The notes below the pieces were generated by a model, which saw nothing but the letters and a program-made list of their open reading frames with translations, was not told the origin of the DNA and made no database searches. This document shows, piece after piece, positions 25,248-34,225 of a stretch of 64,000 nucleotides of DNA. The stretch is from the NCBI RefSeq assembly GCF_023913735.1, contig NZ_JAMXBH010000005.1, forward strand, positions 169,108 through 233,107. The letters are read 5' to 3'. Every line of letters starts with the position of its first letter. Within the stretch, counting starts at the first letter, position 1. A program made the position numbers and the translations under genes. The stretch is from Pseudarthrobacter raffinosi. GTDB lineage: Bacteria; Actinomycetota; Actinomycetes; Actinomycetales; Micrococcaceae.

Positions 25248-25988
25248 GTGGCGAATCAACTTGGTCTCATCATCGACCGCTCCTCGCCGGTGCCCCTGTA
25301 CCACCAGGTGGTACAGGGTATCGAGGCTGCCATTCACAGCGGAATCCTGGAACCCGGCAGCCGGCTGGAAAACGAAATCGATCTCGCGGCCCAGCTGAAC
25401 CTGTCCCGGCCCACCATGCGCAAAGCCATGGATGAACTGGTCCGCTCGGGGCTGCTGGTCCGCAAGCGCGGCGTGGGCACCCAGGTGGTCTCCAGCCAGG
25501 TCCGCCGCCCCCTGGAGCTCTCCAGCCTGTTCGATGACCTCTCCAATAACGGCAAGAAGCCCACCACCCAGGTGTTGACCTTCTCCCACGTGGAGGCCGA
25601 CGCAGCGACGCTCGCCACCCTCGAATTGCCTGCCGGCTCCAAGGTCTACCACTTCACCCGCCTGCGGAAAGTGGGTGGCAAGCCCCTTGCCCTGATGGAG
25701 AACTGGGTCCGGGACGACATCGCGAGCATGGACGAAGCCATGCTCGCCGCTGAGGGCCTCTACGCCATTCTCCGCCGCGGCGGCGTCAACTTCCGCCTGG
25801 CCTCGCAAAGAATCGGCGCGATGATCGCCAACGACTACCAGGCGCGCCTGCTGGAGGCCGAGGTCAGTTCCGCCCTGGTCACCATGGAGCGCACCGCAAC
25901 AGACGACGCCGGCCGACGGGTGGAAACCGGACACCACGTGTACCGGGCGGATTCGTACAGCTTTGAAATGACACTCGTACAGCGATAG
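25248..25988 (+). CDS. GntR-family regulator, HutC subfamily (candidate IolR of the inositol regulon)
   Basis: 246 residues: winged helix (ENEIDLAAQLNLSRPTMRKA) and a C-terminal UTRA ligand domain (LENWVRDD-like and HHVYRADSYSFEM blocks). The GTG start at 25248 has GAGGA about 8 bases upstream. It is followed after 16 bases by iolB, so it is co-transcribed with an inositol gene. Its own promoter shares the TATGTCCT motif with those of the ABC importer, iolC, tautomerase and oxidoreductase operons. I infer it is the local inositol repressor, with a pathway intermediate as inducer. Confidence 0.8.
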   Translation: MANQLGLIIDRSSPVPLYHQVVQGIEAAIHSGILEPGSRLENEIDLAAQLNLSRPTMRKAMDELVRSGLLVRKRGVGTQVVSSQVRRPLELSSLFDDLSNNGKKPTTQVLTFSHVEADAATLATLELPAGSKVYHFTRLRKVGGKPLALMENWVRDDIASMDEAMLAAEGLYAILRRGGVNFRLASQRIGAMIANDYQARLLEAEVSSALVTMERTATDDAGRRVETGHHVYRADSYSFEMTLVQR

Positions 25989-26004
25989 CACAAGGAATAC
26001 ATCA

Positions 26005-26898
26005 ATGACTAACTGGGTCTACCCACAGGGAACCGCCAACGACGGCGACTGGGATATCTCGCTCGGAACCTCCGATTCAACCCTGGCCGTGGACGGCTGG
26101 GCCCATACGGGCCTGAAGGTGGCTACCTTAACTGCAGGTACCGCCGTCGTCCTCCCGGCAGCGGAAGAGGAGCGGATAGTGGTCCCGCTCAACGGCTCCT
26201 TCACCGTATCCGTGGACGGTGAAGACTATGTCCTGAAGGGGCGGGCGTCCGTGTTCCACGGCCCCAGCGATGTCCTGTATTCGGGCACCGGCAAGTCCGT
26301 CACCATCAGCTCTGCGGACGGCGGCAGGTTTGCCGTTGCCACAGCTCCGGCCAAGGCCTCCTATCCCACGCGCCTGGTCACGGCGGCGGAGACACCTGTG
26401 GAACTGCGCGGGGCCGGCAATTGCTCCCGCCAGGTCCATAACTTCGGCACGCCGGCGGCCCTTGAGGCTGACCGTTTCATCGTGTGTGAAGTCCTCACGC
26501 CCGCCGGAAACTGGTCCTCCTACCCGCCGCACAAGCACGATGAGGAAAAGGACGGCGAAACGAACCTCGAGGAGATCTATTACTTCGAGACGCAGGTGGC
26601 TGCGGGATCCGGGGCACCCGCCGACGCCGACGCCATCGGCTACCAGCGCGTCTACGCCTCGGATGAGCGTCCCATCGACGTTGCCGCAGAGGTCCGCACG
26701 GGCGACGTTGTGCTGGTCCCCTACGGGTGGCATGGCCCCGCCATGGCGGCCCCGGGCTACGACCTGTACTACCTGAACGTGATGGCCGGACCCGGCCCGG
26801 TCCGTGAATGGCTCATCAGCGACGACCCGCACCACGGCTGGGTCCGCCAAAGCTGGGACGGCCAGGACATTGATCCCCGGCTGCCGTTCGGCGCTTAG
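26005..26898 (+). CDS. iolB: 5-deoxy-glucuronate isomerase
   Basis: 297 residues, full length for IolB. The bicupin metal motif is visible (YPPHKHDEEKD followed by LEEIYYF), with a further His in GWHGP. It converts 5-deoxy-D-glucuronate to 2-deoxy-5-keto-D-gluconate, the fourth step of myo-inositol breakdown and the substrate of IolC. It is separated from the other iol enzymes by about 17 kb and placed behind the candidate regulator. A strong terminator follows. Confidence 0.95.
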   Translation: MTNWVYPQGTANDGDWDISLGTSDSTLAVDGWAHTGLKVATLTAGTAVVLPAAEEERIVVPLNGSFTVSVDGEDYVLKGRASVFHGPSDVLYSGTGKSVTISSADGGRFAVATAPAKASYPTRLVTAAETPVELRGAGNCSRQVHNFGTPAALEADRFIVCEVLTPAGNWSSYPPHKHDEEKDGETNLEEIYYFETQVAAGSGAPADADAIGYQRVYASDERPIDVAAEVRTGDVVLVPYGWHGPAMAAPGYDLYYLNVMAGPGPVREWLISDDPHHGWVRQSWDGQDIDPRLPFGA

Positions 26899-26920
26899 AG
26901 AGCAAGCGCTAGAGATCAAG

Positions 26921-26958
26921 AAAATGCCCCTCCGGAACGGATTCCGGAGGGGCATTTT
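26921..26958. terminator. strong bidirectional intrinsic terminator
   Basis: Perfect 17-bp arms (AAAATGCCCCTCCGGAA and complement), 4-base loop, A and T runs on both sides. It serves iolB and the convergent oxidoreductase gene. Confidence 0.95.
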
Positions 26959-26975
26959 TCATGGCAGCGGTATGC

Positions 26976-28010
26976 TCACCTGGCTAGGCTGATGGCCACC
27001 CTGACGGGGACGCCTGTGGCCAGTGATTCCTGGGCGGCGTCCGCCACGCGGGAGGCGGCCACGGCGTCCTCCGGGGTGCACGGATTCTCCCGGCGGCCCA
27101 GGATCAGCTCCACAAACGCGGCCATTTCGGATCGGTACGCCTGGTCGAAGCGTTCGGCGAAGGTCCTGTGGGGTTCTCCGGCGGGGAAATCAATCACGGC
27201 TTCGGCCGACGCCATGGCCGTGTGCTCATCGAGCCCAACCATCAGCGAACGGCTGGAGCCTTGGATTTCCAGGCGGACGTCGTGGCCGGCGCCGTTGTAG
27301 CGGGTGGCTGAGACGGTACCGACCGTGCCGTCGTCGAACGTGATCAGTGCCAGCGCCGTGTCCACGTCTCCCACTGCGCCGATGGCCGGGTCTCCGTTGT
27401 TGGAGCCCTTGGCGTAGACCTCCACGATCTCGCGGCCGGTCAGCCAGCGGAGGATGTCGAAGTCGTGGACGGAGCAGTCGCGGAACAGGCCGCCGGAACT
27501 GGCGAGGAACTCCACGGGCGGCGGCGCCATGTCGCAGGTGACGGCGCGCAGGGAGTGGATCCAGCCCAGCTCGCCCGCTTGGTAGGCACGCTTGGCCTCA
27601 AGGTAGCCGTGGTCAAAGCGGCGCTGGTGGCCGATCTGCACCACGCCGTTGTTGTCGCGGATATAGTCCAGCACCGGCAGGGCGTCCGCCACGTTCATGG
27701 CCACCGGTTTTTCGCAGAAGACCGGGATTCCGGCGTCCACGCCCGCCTTGATCAGTTCGGGGTGGGTTGCGGTCCCCGTGGCGATGACGAGTCCGTCCAC
27801 GCCGGCGGCGATGAGGTCCTCCACCGAGGGCAGGAAGCCGGCACCGAGGCCGGCCGCAATGCCCTTGGCGTGGTCCTCGGCGACGTCGGTGAGCAGAAGC
27901 CTGACGTTGATGCCCTCCGGGTTGAGAACTCCGTTGAGCGCGGCGATGTTGTTCGCGTGCATCACGCCGATGCGCCCCACTCCGACCAGACCGAGAATGA
28001 CGTCCTTCAT
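26976..28010 (-). CDS. Gfo/Idh/MocA oxidoreductase, inositol 2-dehydrogenase-like
   Basis: 344 residues. Rossmann motif LGLVGVGRIGVMHANNI, FCEKPVAMN, and the catalytic block GGLFRDCSVHDFDILRWLTG (Asp and His as in IolG). It resembles inositol dehydrogenases of the IolG/IolX type and may act on scyllo- or another inositol isomer. The start at ATG 28008-28010 has GAGGG upstream. It diverges from a LacI regulator over a 22-bp palindrome, so it appears to be a separately regulated unit within the cyclitol region. Confidence 0.85.
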   Translation of the reverse strand: MKDVILGLVGVGRIGVMHANNIAALNGVLNPEGINVRLLLTDVAEDHAKGIAAGLGAGFLPSVEDLIAAGVDGLVIATGTATHPELIKAGVDAGIPVFCEKPVAMNVADALPVLDYIRDNNGVVQIGHQRRFDHGYLEAKRAYQAGELGWIHSLRAVTCDMAPPPVEFLASSGGLFRDCSVHDFDILRWLTGREIVEVYAKGSNNGDPAIGAVGDVDTALALITFDDGTVGTVSATRYNGAGHDVRLEIQGSSRSLMVGLDEHTAMASAEAVIDFPAGEPHRTFAERFDQAYRSEMAAFVELILGRRENPCTPEDAVAASRVADAAQESLATGVPVRVAISLAR

Positions 28011-28056
28011 AGTTCCCTCGCATGCAGTAGCGGCCCCGGAATCCGGGCAGACAAAC

Positions 28057-28078
28057 AATGTTGGAACGTTCCATCATT
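28057..28078. promoter_or_regulatory. LacI-type operator, 22-bp near-perfect palindrome
   Basis: Centre TGGAACGTTCCA (28062-28073) flanked by T on each side and AATG/CATT. It lies between the divergent oxidoreductase and LacI genes, with the central CG typical of LacI-family sites. Confidence 0.8.
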
Positions 28079-28144
28079 GTCTTGCTAGAGTAGGTGAATC
28101 CGCATTCGGAGTCAAGACTTTGTATTAACAAACTGGAGGACGCT

Positions 28145-29167
28145 GTGACTGCCCCTGAACGCAAACGCGCGGCCACCATCCTGGACGTGGCCGCCGCCGC
28201 GGGTGTGTCCAAATCGGTGGTGTCCCTCGTGCTGCGTGGTACGGGCTACGTCAGCGCGGCCAAGCGCACCGCCGTCGAGCATGCTGTCCTGGAACTCGGC
28301 TACCGGCCGAACGCGGCCGCCCGGGCCCTCGGCGAATCGCGGAGCCGCACCGTGGGCGTGGTACTCAACGACATGCGGAACCCCTGGTTCGTCAGCGCGG
28401 TGGAAGGGCTCAACAGCACCCTCAACGAGCGCGGCCTGCAGATGCTGATGGGCGACTTCCGCCTGGACAGCCGCAGCGGCGAATCCCTGCTGAAGAAACT
28501 TCTGGAGATGAACATCGAGGCCCTGGTGCTGGTGGGGACCATGCCGGAGAGCCCCGGCCTGACGGCAGCAGCCTTGCAGGTGCCAACCATCGCGCTGGGA
28601 GCGCCCACCGGCCCGGGTGCCAACGTCACCGTCGTGACCAACGACGACGACGCCGGGGCGCGCCTCGCGGTGGCTCACCTGATTGCGCTGGGGCACCGCC
28701 GCATCGCCCATGTGGGGGCACCGGCCACCGCAGTCGGGATTGCCCGCCGTCGGGGCTATGAGGCTGAGATGAGGGCCGCCGGCCTGGCGGAGTTCATCCG
28801 GACGGTGCCGGGAGACCTGAGCGAAGAGGGCGGCCACCGTGCCGCCCTCGAGCTGCTGTCAGGTGGCGACCGGCCCACAGCGGTGTTCGCTGTCAACGAC
28901 ATGGCGGCACTTGGGGTTCTCTCGGCTGCCGAGGAATGCAGGCTCGCCGTTCCTGCCGATCTTTCGGTGGCCGGCTACGACAACACCCCGCTGGCGCGGT
29001 TGCGCCGGATCAGCCTGACTTCCGTGGACACGGCCAGTTTTGCCGCAGGGCAGCGGGCGGCCGAACTCCTGATCGCACGGCTGGAGCCCGGTAGCACGCT
29101 GCCCCCAGACGAACTGTTGGTGCCGACGCTGGAAGTGAGGGGCAGCACCGCCGCCCCTCACGCCTGA
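28145..29167 (+). CDS. LacI-family transcriptional regulator
   Basis: 340 residues: helix-turn-helix plus hinge (ATILDVAAAAGVSKSVVSLV; NAAARALGESRSRTVGVVL) and a type I periplasmic-binding-like ligand domain ending with the usual GYDNTPLARL. The GTG start at 28145 has GGAGG 5 bases upstream. The 22-bp palindrome between it and the divergent oxidoreductase is its probable operator. The ligand is likely a cyclitol or sugar from the neighbouring pathway. Confidence 0.9.
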   Translation: MTAPERKRAATILDVAAAAGVSKSVVSLVLRGTGYVSAAKRTAVEHAVLELGYRPNAAARALGESRSRTVGVVLNDMRNPWFVSAVEGLNSTLNERGLQMLMGDFRLDSRSGESLLKKLLEMNIEALVLVGTMPESPGLTAAALQVPTIALGAPTGPGANVTVVTNDDDAGARLAVAHLIALGHRRIAHVGAPATAVGIARRRGYEAEMRAAGLAEFIRTVPGDLSEEGGHRAALELLSGGDRPTAVFAVNDMAALGVLSAAEECRLAVPADLSVAGYDNTPLARLRRISLTSVDTASFAAGQRAAELLIARLEPGSTLPPDELLVPTLEVRGSTAAPHA

Positions 29168-29176
29168 ACGGCACGC

Positions 29177-29974
29177 CTATGCCGAGGCGATCTGGACGCT
29201 GGCGTCCTGCACCGTGAACGCCGCCCGGAAGGCCGCCAGGGCTTCCTCGTCGTCACCGCTGGCCCAGGCTTCCATACCCACCGTCCCCTCGTAGCCTGCG
29301 TCGGCGAGCGCCCTGGCCACGGCCCGGTAGTTGATCTCCCCGGTTCCGGGTTCGCACCGCCCCGGGACGTCGGCCACCTGGACTTCGCCGATGTGCGGTA
29401 GGGCGGTCCGCACAAGCTCGATGAGGTTCCCCTCGCCCAGTTGTGCGTGATACAGGTCCAGCATGAGCTTCACGTTGGGGTGCCCGGCTGCTTCCACCAA
29501 CGCCAGGGTGTCCTTGGCGCGGGCGAGCGGGATGCCGGGGTGGTCCAGGACCGTGTTGAGGTTTTCCAGGCAGAACGTCACGCCGTATTTCCCGCCCAGC
29601 CTGCCCAGCCGTTCCAAGGTCCGCGCCCCGGTGCTCCACATGCGGCCGGTGGACCGGTAGAGGGGGCGGGCCGCCTGGCCATCGATGAGCTCCGCGGAGT
29701 GCACCACCATGCGGCTGACGCCGAGCTCCAGAGCGGTCGGGATCAGCGACTCGGCCGTCCGCACCACGTCGTCGGCCGTGTCGGGGTCCACGAGGCTTCC
29801 GGAGGTGTACCCGGTCATGGAGGAGAACACCGCGCCGGTGGCCTTGAGCGCGGCCAGGTCCTTGCCCCTGGAGTCCCACATCTCGACGTCGAATCCGGCG
29901 TCGTGGATCCGCTGCACCCGTTCCACAAACGGCAGGTCCGTGAAGACCATTTCCGCGCAGACGGCCAGCCGCAT
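29177..29974 (-). CDS. TIM-barrel sugar isomerase/epimerase, hydroxypyruvate isomerase-like
   Basis: 265 residues of the xylose isomerase-like (AP endonuclease 2) TIM-barrel family, with the Hyi pattern MRLAVCAEMVFTDLPFVERV, metal-ligand blocks CLENLN and LMLDLYHAQ, and EINYRAVARAL. It overlaps the stop of the preceding oxidoreductase gene (TGATG), so it is the last gene of the seven-gene importer/oxidoreductase operon. It likely isomerises a keto-sugar or keto-inositol made by the dehydrogenases. Confidence 0.8.
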   Translation of the reverse strand: MRLAVCAEMVFTDLPFVERVQRIHDAGFDVEMWDSRGKDLAALKATGAVFSSMTGYTSGSLVDPDTADDVVRTAESLIPTALELGVSRMVVHSAELIDGQAARPLYRSTGRMWSTGARTLERLGRLGGKYGVTFCLENLNTVLDHPGIPLARAKDTLALVEAAGHPNVKLMLDLYHAQLGEGNLIELVRTALPHIGEVQVADVPGRCEPGTGEINYRAVARALADAGYEGTVGMEAWASGDDEEALAAFRAAFTVQDASVQIASA

Positions 29975-31092
29975 CAGACGCCGGTCCGGGTGTGGTCACG
30001 GAGCGCCGGTACAGGGGCAGCAGCCACAGCCACCGGACCGCCCTGTTTGACCGATTCGATGCACGCCAGCGCCATGGCCAGCGCGCGGCGGGCGTCTGCG
30101 GCGCCGGGGGTGAGGGTGAAAGCGCCCGACGGCGGCGGTGTGCCGTCCCGCTGCGCACGAACCGTGGCGGCGAAATCGGCGAGTTCGTCCGTGTAGGCCT
30201 GCCGGAAGAGTTCCACGTTGAGGCGAGGGGTGTCCGCGGACAGTCCCTCCGCCGTGTAACGCCGGGCCGCCGTCTCGGTGGCACGGCCGGCCTGGACCAT
30301 GCCCTTGGAACCGAAAACCTCTCCGCGGATGTCGTAGCCATAGAGGGCGCTGAAGTTTGCTTCCGCCACGGCGATGGCGCCGTTGCTGTAGCGGATGGTC
30401 ACCACCGCTGTGTCCAGGAAGCCCTGATCGCGCAGCTCCGGTTCCACGAGGGCGTCCGCCACGGCGTAGACCTCTACGGGCTCGGCACCTTCGTTGAACC
30501 AGTTGAGGGTGTCGAAGTCGTGGATCAGGGTCTCCAGGAAGACAGTCCACGCGGGGACTCTGGCCGCGTTCGGGATGCTTCCGTTGCCCGGATCGCGGGT
30601 CAGTGAGCGCAGGAGCTGGGGCTGGCCGGCGATGCCGGCCGCTAGGTCTTTCTTGGCGGCCTGGAAGTCATCCGCGTAGCGTCGGTTGAAGCCGATCTGG
30701 AAATGCACCCCCGCTTTTTCAACGGCGGCCAGCGCGGCGTCGAGTTCGTCCAGGCCTTGGCCCGCGGGCTTCTCGCAGAAGACGTGCTTGCCCGCGGCGG
30801 CAGCCTGGGTGATCAGGGCGGAATGGAAGCGGGCCGGGCTCGCGATCACCACGGCGTCGATCTCCGGATCGGCCAGGATGTCTGCGGCGTCGGCCGTGAC
30901 CTTTCCGGTGCCCAGCGATTGGGCAAGGGCCTGCGCGGATTCCACATTGGGGTCGGCGATGGCCGCCAGGATAGCGCCGGGGACGCGGCGGGCAATGCTT
31001 TCGGCATGGAACGCCCCCATCCAGCCGGAGCCGATGAGCCCGATCCGGACGGGCGCAGGAACACCAGCGGGGTTTTGAGTAAGGTAGGCCAT
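29974..31092 (-). CDS. Gfo/Idh/MocA oxidoreductase, inositol 2-dehydrogenase-like
   Basis: 372 residues: GLIGSGWMGAFHAESIARRV, FCEKPAGQG, and the active-site region FLETLIHDFDTLNWF with Asp/His. Close in pattern to IolG homologues and probably NAD-dependent oxidation of an inositol or related polyol. AAAGGA precedes the ATG. It sits 38 bases after another Gfo/Idh gene and overlaps the downstream isomerase gene by one base. Confidence 0.85.
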   Translation of the reverse strand: MAYLTQNPAGVPAPVRIGLIGSGWMGAFHAESIARRVPGAILAAIADPNVESAQALAQSLGTGKVTADAADILADPEIDAVVIASPARFHSALITQAAAAGKHVFCEKPAGQGLDELDAALAAVEKAGVHFQIGFNRRYADDFQAAKKDLAAGIAGQPQLLRSLTRDPGNGSIPNAARVPAWTVFLETLIHDFDTLNWFNEGAEPVEVYAVADALVEPELRDQGFLDTAVVTIRYSNGAIAVAEANFSALYGYDIRGEVFGSKGMVQAGRATETAARRYTAEGLSADTPRLNVELFRQAYTDELADFAATVRAQRDGTPPPSGAFTLTPGAADARRALAMALACIESVKQGGPVAVAAAPVPALRDHTRTGV

Positions 31093-31130
31093 GAGCCGGT
31101 CCTTTCGGTAGTTGTATGCAGATGGATGAA

Positions 31131-32192
31131 TCAGGGTCGGGCAGCGGCTTCGCCCGGCAGGGCAGCTTCTCCGGGGAAAACCACGCCTAGCTGCCGGCGG
31201 ATCTCATCGGCAACCTCCAGGGTGCGGATGGAGGCCGCCAGGGTCCGTTGGCTGGCCTGGGTGCGGCCGGCGGCCACGGCACGCGCCACCGCGGCGGCCT
31301 CATAGTGCAGGCCCTCAAAGTGCGCACCGTCCGCTTCCTCGTACCGCACCCGGGTCCCGTCCTGGTAGCGGATGTCGAAGCCGCCCGGCATGTTGAAGGG
31401 TCCGTCGATGGTCAGCGTGGCGTCGGATCCTACGATCGTGGCGCCGGTGGGTGTGAAGTTGTGGACATGGGTGTTGACTACGGCCTGGGCGCCGCTGGCG
31501 AACTGCATCACGGCAGAGAGCTGGGCGTTGACCCCGGACGGGTGCGGCTGTCCGATGGCGTACAGCCGTTCGGGCCGGCCCAGGACCTCGGTGACCAGGG
31601 CCAGCGGGTACGTGCCGAGGTCCAGCAGGGGGCCGCCCGCCAGTTCCCGGTCGAAGATGCGGTGGGTGGGCTCGAAGTATTCACCGTATTCCGCGACTAC
31701 CGTGGTGATGGCGCCCAGGGTCCCGGCGTCCAGGACCTGCCGGATCACATCGAACTTTGGCAGGAAAAAGCTCCACATGGCCTCGGCGGCAAAAACGCCC
31801 GCCTCTTCGGCACGAGCGGCGATGTCCCGTGCCTGTACGGCGTTGAGTGCGATGGGCTTCTCGATCAGCACGTGCTTGCCAGCGTCGAGTGCCAGGACCG
31901 CCGCCTGGTGGTGTCCGGTGTGCGGAGTACACACGTAGACGATGTCGATGCCCGGATCGGCCGTCAACTCCTCGTAGCTGCCGTAGGCCGTCGGAATGCC
32001 GAAGGATTCGGCGAAGGCCTTGGCGCGGCTGAGCGAGCGGGACGCGACGGCGGCGATCACCTGGTCCGTGTGCGCCTGGACCGACTCGGTGAACCGTTCG
32101 GCAATCCAGCCGGGCCCCATGATTCCCCAGCGCAGCACCGGGGCATCCCGGGAGGCGGGCACGGCGGACGCCGGCAGGTTCCGGACGCTCAC
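31131..32192 (-). CDS. Gfo/Idh/MocA oxidoreductase (dihydrodiol/1,5-anhydro-sugar dehydrogenase-like)
   Basis: 353 residues: WGIMGPGWIAERF, IEKPIALN, FDRELAGGPLLDLGTYPLAL. Ile in place of Cys before EKP and the GGPLLDLGTYP block place it in the branch related to dimeric dihydrodiol and glucose-fructose-type oxidoreductases rather than IolG. The GTG start (32190-32192) overlaps the upstream TGA in a GTGA junction, AAGG about 10 bases upstream. Substrate unknown. Confidence 0.82.
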   Translation of the reverse strand: MSVRNLPASAVPASRDAPVLRWGIMGPGWIAERFTESVQAHTDQVIAAVASRSLSRAKAFAESFGIPTAYGSYEELTADPGIDIVYVCTPHTGHHQAAVLALDAGKHVLIEKPIALNAVQARDIAARAEEAGVFAAEAMWSFFLPKFDVIRQVLDAGTLGAITTVVAEYGEYFEPTHRIFDRELAGGPLLDLGTYPLALVTEVLGRPERLYAIGQPHPSGVNAQLSAVMQFASGAQAVVNTHVHNFTPTGATIVGSDATLTIDGPFNMPGGFDIRYQDGTRVRYEEADGAHFEGLHYEAAAVARAVAAGRTQASQRTLAASIRTLEVADEIRRQLGVVFPGEAALPGEAAARP

Positions 32193-33173
32193 GCGTAGCT
32201 GACCTTGGTGTAGGCGCCGTCGCCGTGCATGGAGCGGATCATTGCGTGCGCCACGAGCGAGGCGTGGAGGCCATCCATTGCCCCGGCCAGCGGCGGCTGA
32301 TCACCCTGGCCGAGCGCCGTGATCCACGCCTGCAGCTGCAGCCTGTAAGCATCGGCAAACCGCGGCCGCCAGTCCGCGGGCACGGCGGTCCGCCGGATGC
32401 CATCCTCTTCGACACCCAGCAGAGCCGCGTCCATCAGCCCGGTGACACCGCGTTCGGAGACGACTTCGCAGCGCGTCGTGTAACCGTATTGGGCGTTCAG
32501 GAACAGCTCCAGGGTGGTCAGGGTCCCGTCGGCGGTGCGGAGCAGCATGAAGGCTGGATCCTGCGTTGCGGGAACTCTTCCCCGCCTGCCATGAGACTTC
32601 CGTGATGGGAGAGCCCAGCAGCCAGGGAATGATGTCCAGCTCGTGGATGGCCGAGTTGGTGATGGCCGATTCGGCAGTGGTACCCGGGCCGGCGGCAGCA
32701 TTGCGGCTGGTGCAGTGGACCATCAGCGGTTCCCCCTGGGCGCGGCCCTGCACAGACTGGCGCAGCGCCACGTAGCCAGGGTCGAAGCGCCGCATGAAGC
32801 CTAGCGACAGCAGGGACGCCCCGGTGGCGGCGACGATGTCGGCGTCGGCCGCCACAACCTCCCGGCTTTCCAGCAGGGTGGGAGCCAGCGGCTTTTCACA
32901 CAGCACGGGCGTCATCGCCTCGAAGCACTCCAGCACAAGTCCGGCGTGCGTGGAGTCTTGCGAAGCAATAACGACGGCGTCCACCTCGCTGGAGTTGATC
33001 AGCTCCGACGGTTCCGTGGTGATGCGGGCGGCCGGCGGCGCAGCTGCTGCGGCACGTCCGGCGTCGAGGTCTGCCACGAAGGTCACCTCGGCGCCGCCGA
33101 TGGTACCGGAGAGGTTCCTGATGTGGTCGGCACCCATGATTCCGGCGCCGATGACGCCTACCCGGATCGGCAT
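32189..33173 (-). pseudogene. Gfo/Idh/MocA oxidoreductase, frameshifted
   Basis: Starts at ATG 33171-33173 (GGGAAG upstream) as MPIRVGVIGAGIMGADHIRN with LCEKPLAPT and the catalytic block NSAIHELDIIPWLLG. After EVSWQAG it shifts to another frame that continues RVPATQDPAFMLL to the TGA at 32189. One extra base lies near 32578, in the GGGGAAGAG run. Joined length would be about 327 residues, normal for IolG-like enzymes. The frame-joined protein resembles the intact iolG at 43257 in layout. It may be a sequencing error, since the downstream gene still overlaps its stop in a GTGA junction. Confidence 0.8.
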
Positions 33174-33232
33174 ACTGTCTTCCCGTCTACTTTTCGCTAT
33201 CTTTGCCGTGACCTTCGCGCCGTGGCACGGCG

Positions 33233-33267
33233 GGCGGGGCCCGTCCGGTTTTCCGGCGGGCCCCGCC
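33233..33267 (-). terminator. hairpin after the ABC ATPase gene
   Basis: Arms GGCGGGGCCCG...CCGG and complement around TTTT with one bulged base, 10 bases past the stop at 33277. No T run; probably partial, as the operon seems to continue into the oxidoreductases. Confidence 0.6.
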
Positions 33268-33276
33268 TCGGTCCTG

Positions 33277-34212
33277 TTACACGTGCCGGGGGCTGCTTTC
33301 CGTTGACGTCTCTCGGTTGTGAGTAACGTCAGCGACCTCTGCCTGCACTTCCTTGACCACGTCGCCGTGTCCGCCGAGCTGCTCGAGCTCGTGGGCGAGT
33401 TCCGCCAGTTCCGCACCGCCGGCCATCTGGGCGGTGAGCTCGTCCAGGGTGATGTCCTTCTTGTCGTAGTAGCCGATCGACTTGCCGCGCTTGAGCAGGA
33501 GGAACCGGTCCCCGACAGGGAAGGCGTGGTGCGGGTTGTGCGTGATGAAGATGACGCCGAGTCCCCGGTCGCGAGCCTGCAGGACGTAGCGGAGCACGAC
33601 GCCGGACTGCTTGACGCCCAGCGCCGCCGTCGGTTCGTCCAGGATCAGGACCTTTGCGCCGAAGTACACGGCGCGGGCGATCGCGACACACTGGCGCTCA
33701 CCGCCGGACAGCTGGCCGATGGGCTGTTCCACGTCGCGGAGGTCGATGCCCATCTCGGCAAGTTCCTTGAGCGTGATGGCCTTCATCTTCTCGACGTCCA
33801 TGCTTTTGAACGGGCCGAAACCGCTGGTCAGCTCCGAACCGAGGAAGAAGTTCCGCCAGATGGGCATCAGGGGCACCACCGCGAGGTCCTGGTAGACGGT
33901 GGCGATGCCCACGTCAAGGGCGTCACGGGGCGAACCAAACTTCCGTTCCTCGCCCATGATGTTCAGCACCCCGGCGTCGTGCTGGTGCAGTCCGGCGATG
34001 ATCTTGATCAGGGTGGACTTGCCCGCACCGTTATCGCCCAGTACGCAGGTGACACGGCCGTTGTCCACGGCCATGGTCACATCGGAGAGGGCGATGATGT
34101 TGCCGTAGTGCTTGCCTACTCCGTCGAGGGAGAGCAAGTGGACGGGGGTGTGGGTGAGGGGATCTTTTTCATCCTTGAGCAGGGTCTGTTGGTCGATCTC
34201 TTTGGCGTTCAT
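33277..34212 (-). CDS. Inositol/sugar ABC transporter ATP-binding protein, single domain
   Basis: 311 residues with one ATPase domain: GDNGAGKST, signature LSGGERQ, Walker [14 protein letters not shown]-loop ITHN. A long charged C-terminal tail (about 250-311, many Glu/His) has no counterpart in the shorter ATPase at 10361. As in other half-size sugar ATPases, a homodimer is expected. It follows the permease gene by 13 bases. Confidence 0.88.
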   Translation of the reverse strand: MNAKEIDQQTLLKDEKDPLTHTPVHLLSLDGVGKHYGNIIALSDVTMAVDNGRVTCVLGDNGAGKSTLIKIIAGLHQHDAGVLNIMGEERKFGSPRDALDVGIATVYQDLAVVPLMPIWRNFFLGSELTSGFGPFKSMDVEKMKAITLKELAEMGIDLRDVEQPIGQLSGGERQCVAIARAVYFGAKVLILDEPTAALGVKQSGVVLRYVLQARDRGLGVIFITHNPHHAFPVGDRFLLLKRGKSIGYYDKKDITLDELTAQMAGGAELAELAHELEQLGGHGDVVKEVQAEVADVTHNRETSTESSPRHV

Positions 34213-34225
34213 TTCTCCGGCCCCT

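Noticed and set aside
29177..29974. Second iolE copy
   Set aside because: It is shorter, lacks the IolE N-terminus (GTAPDSWGVW) and matches the hydroxypyruvate isomerase pattern.
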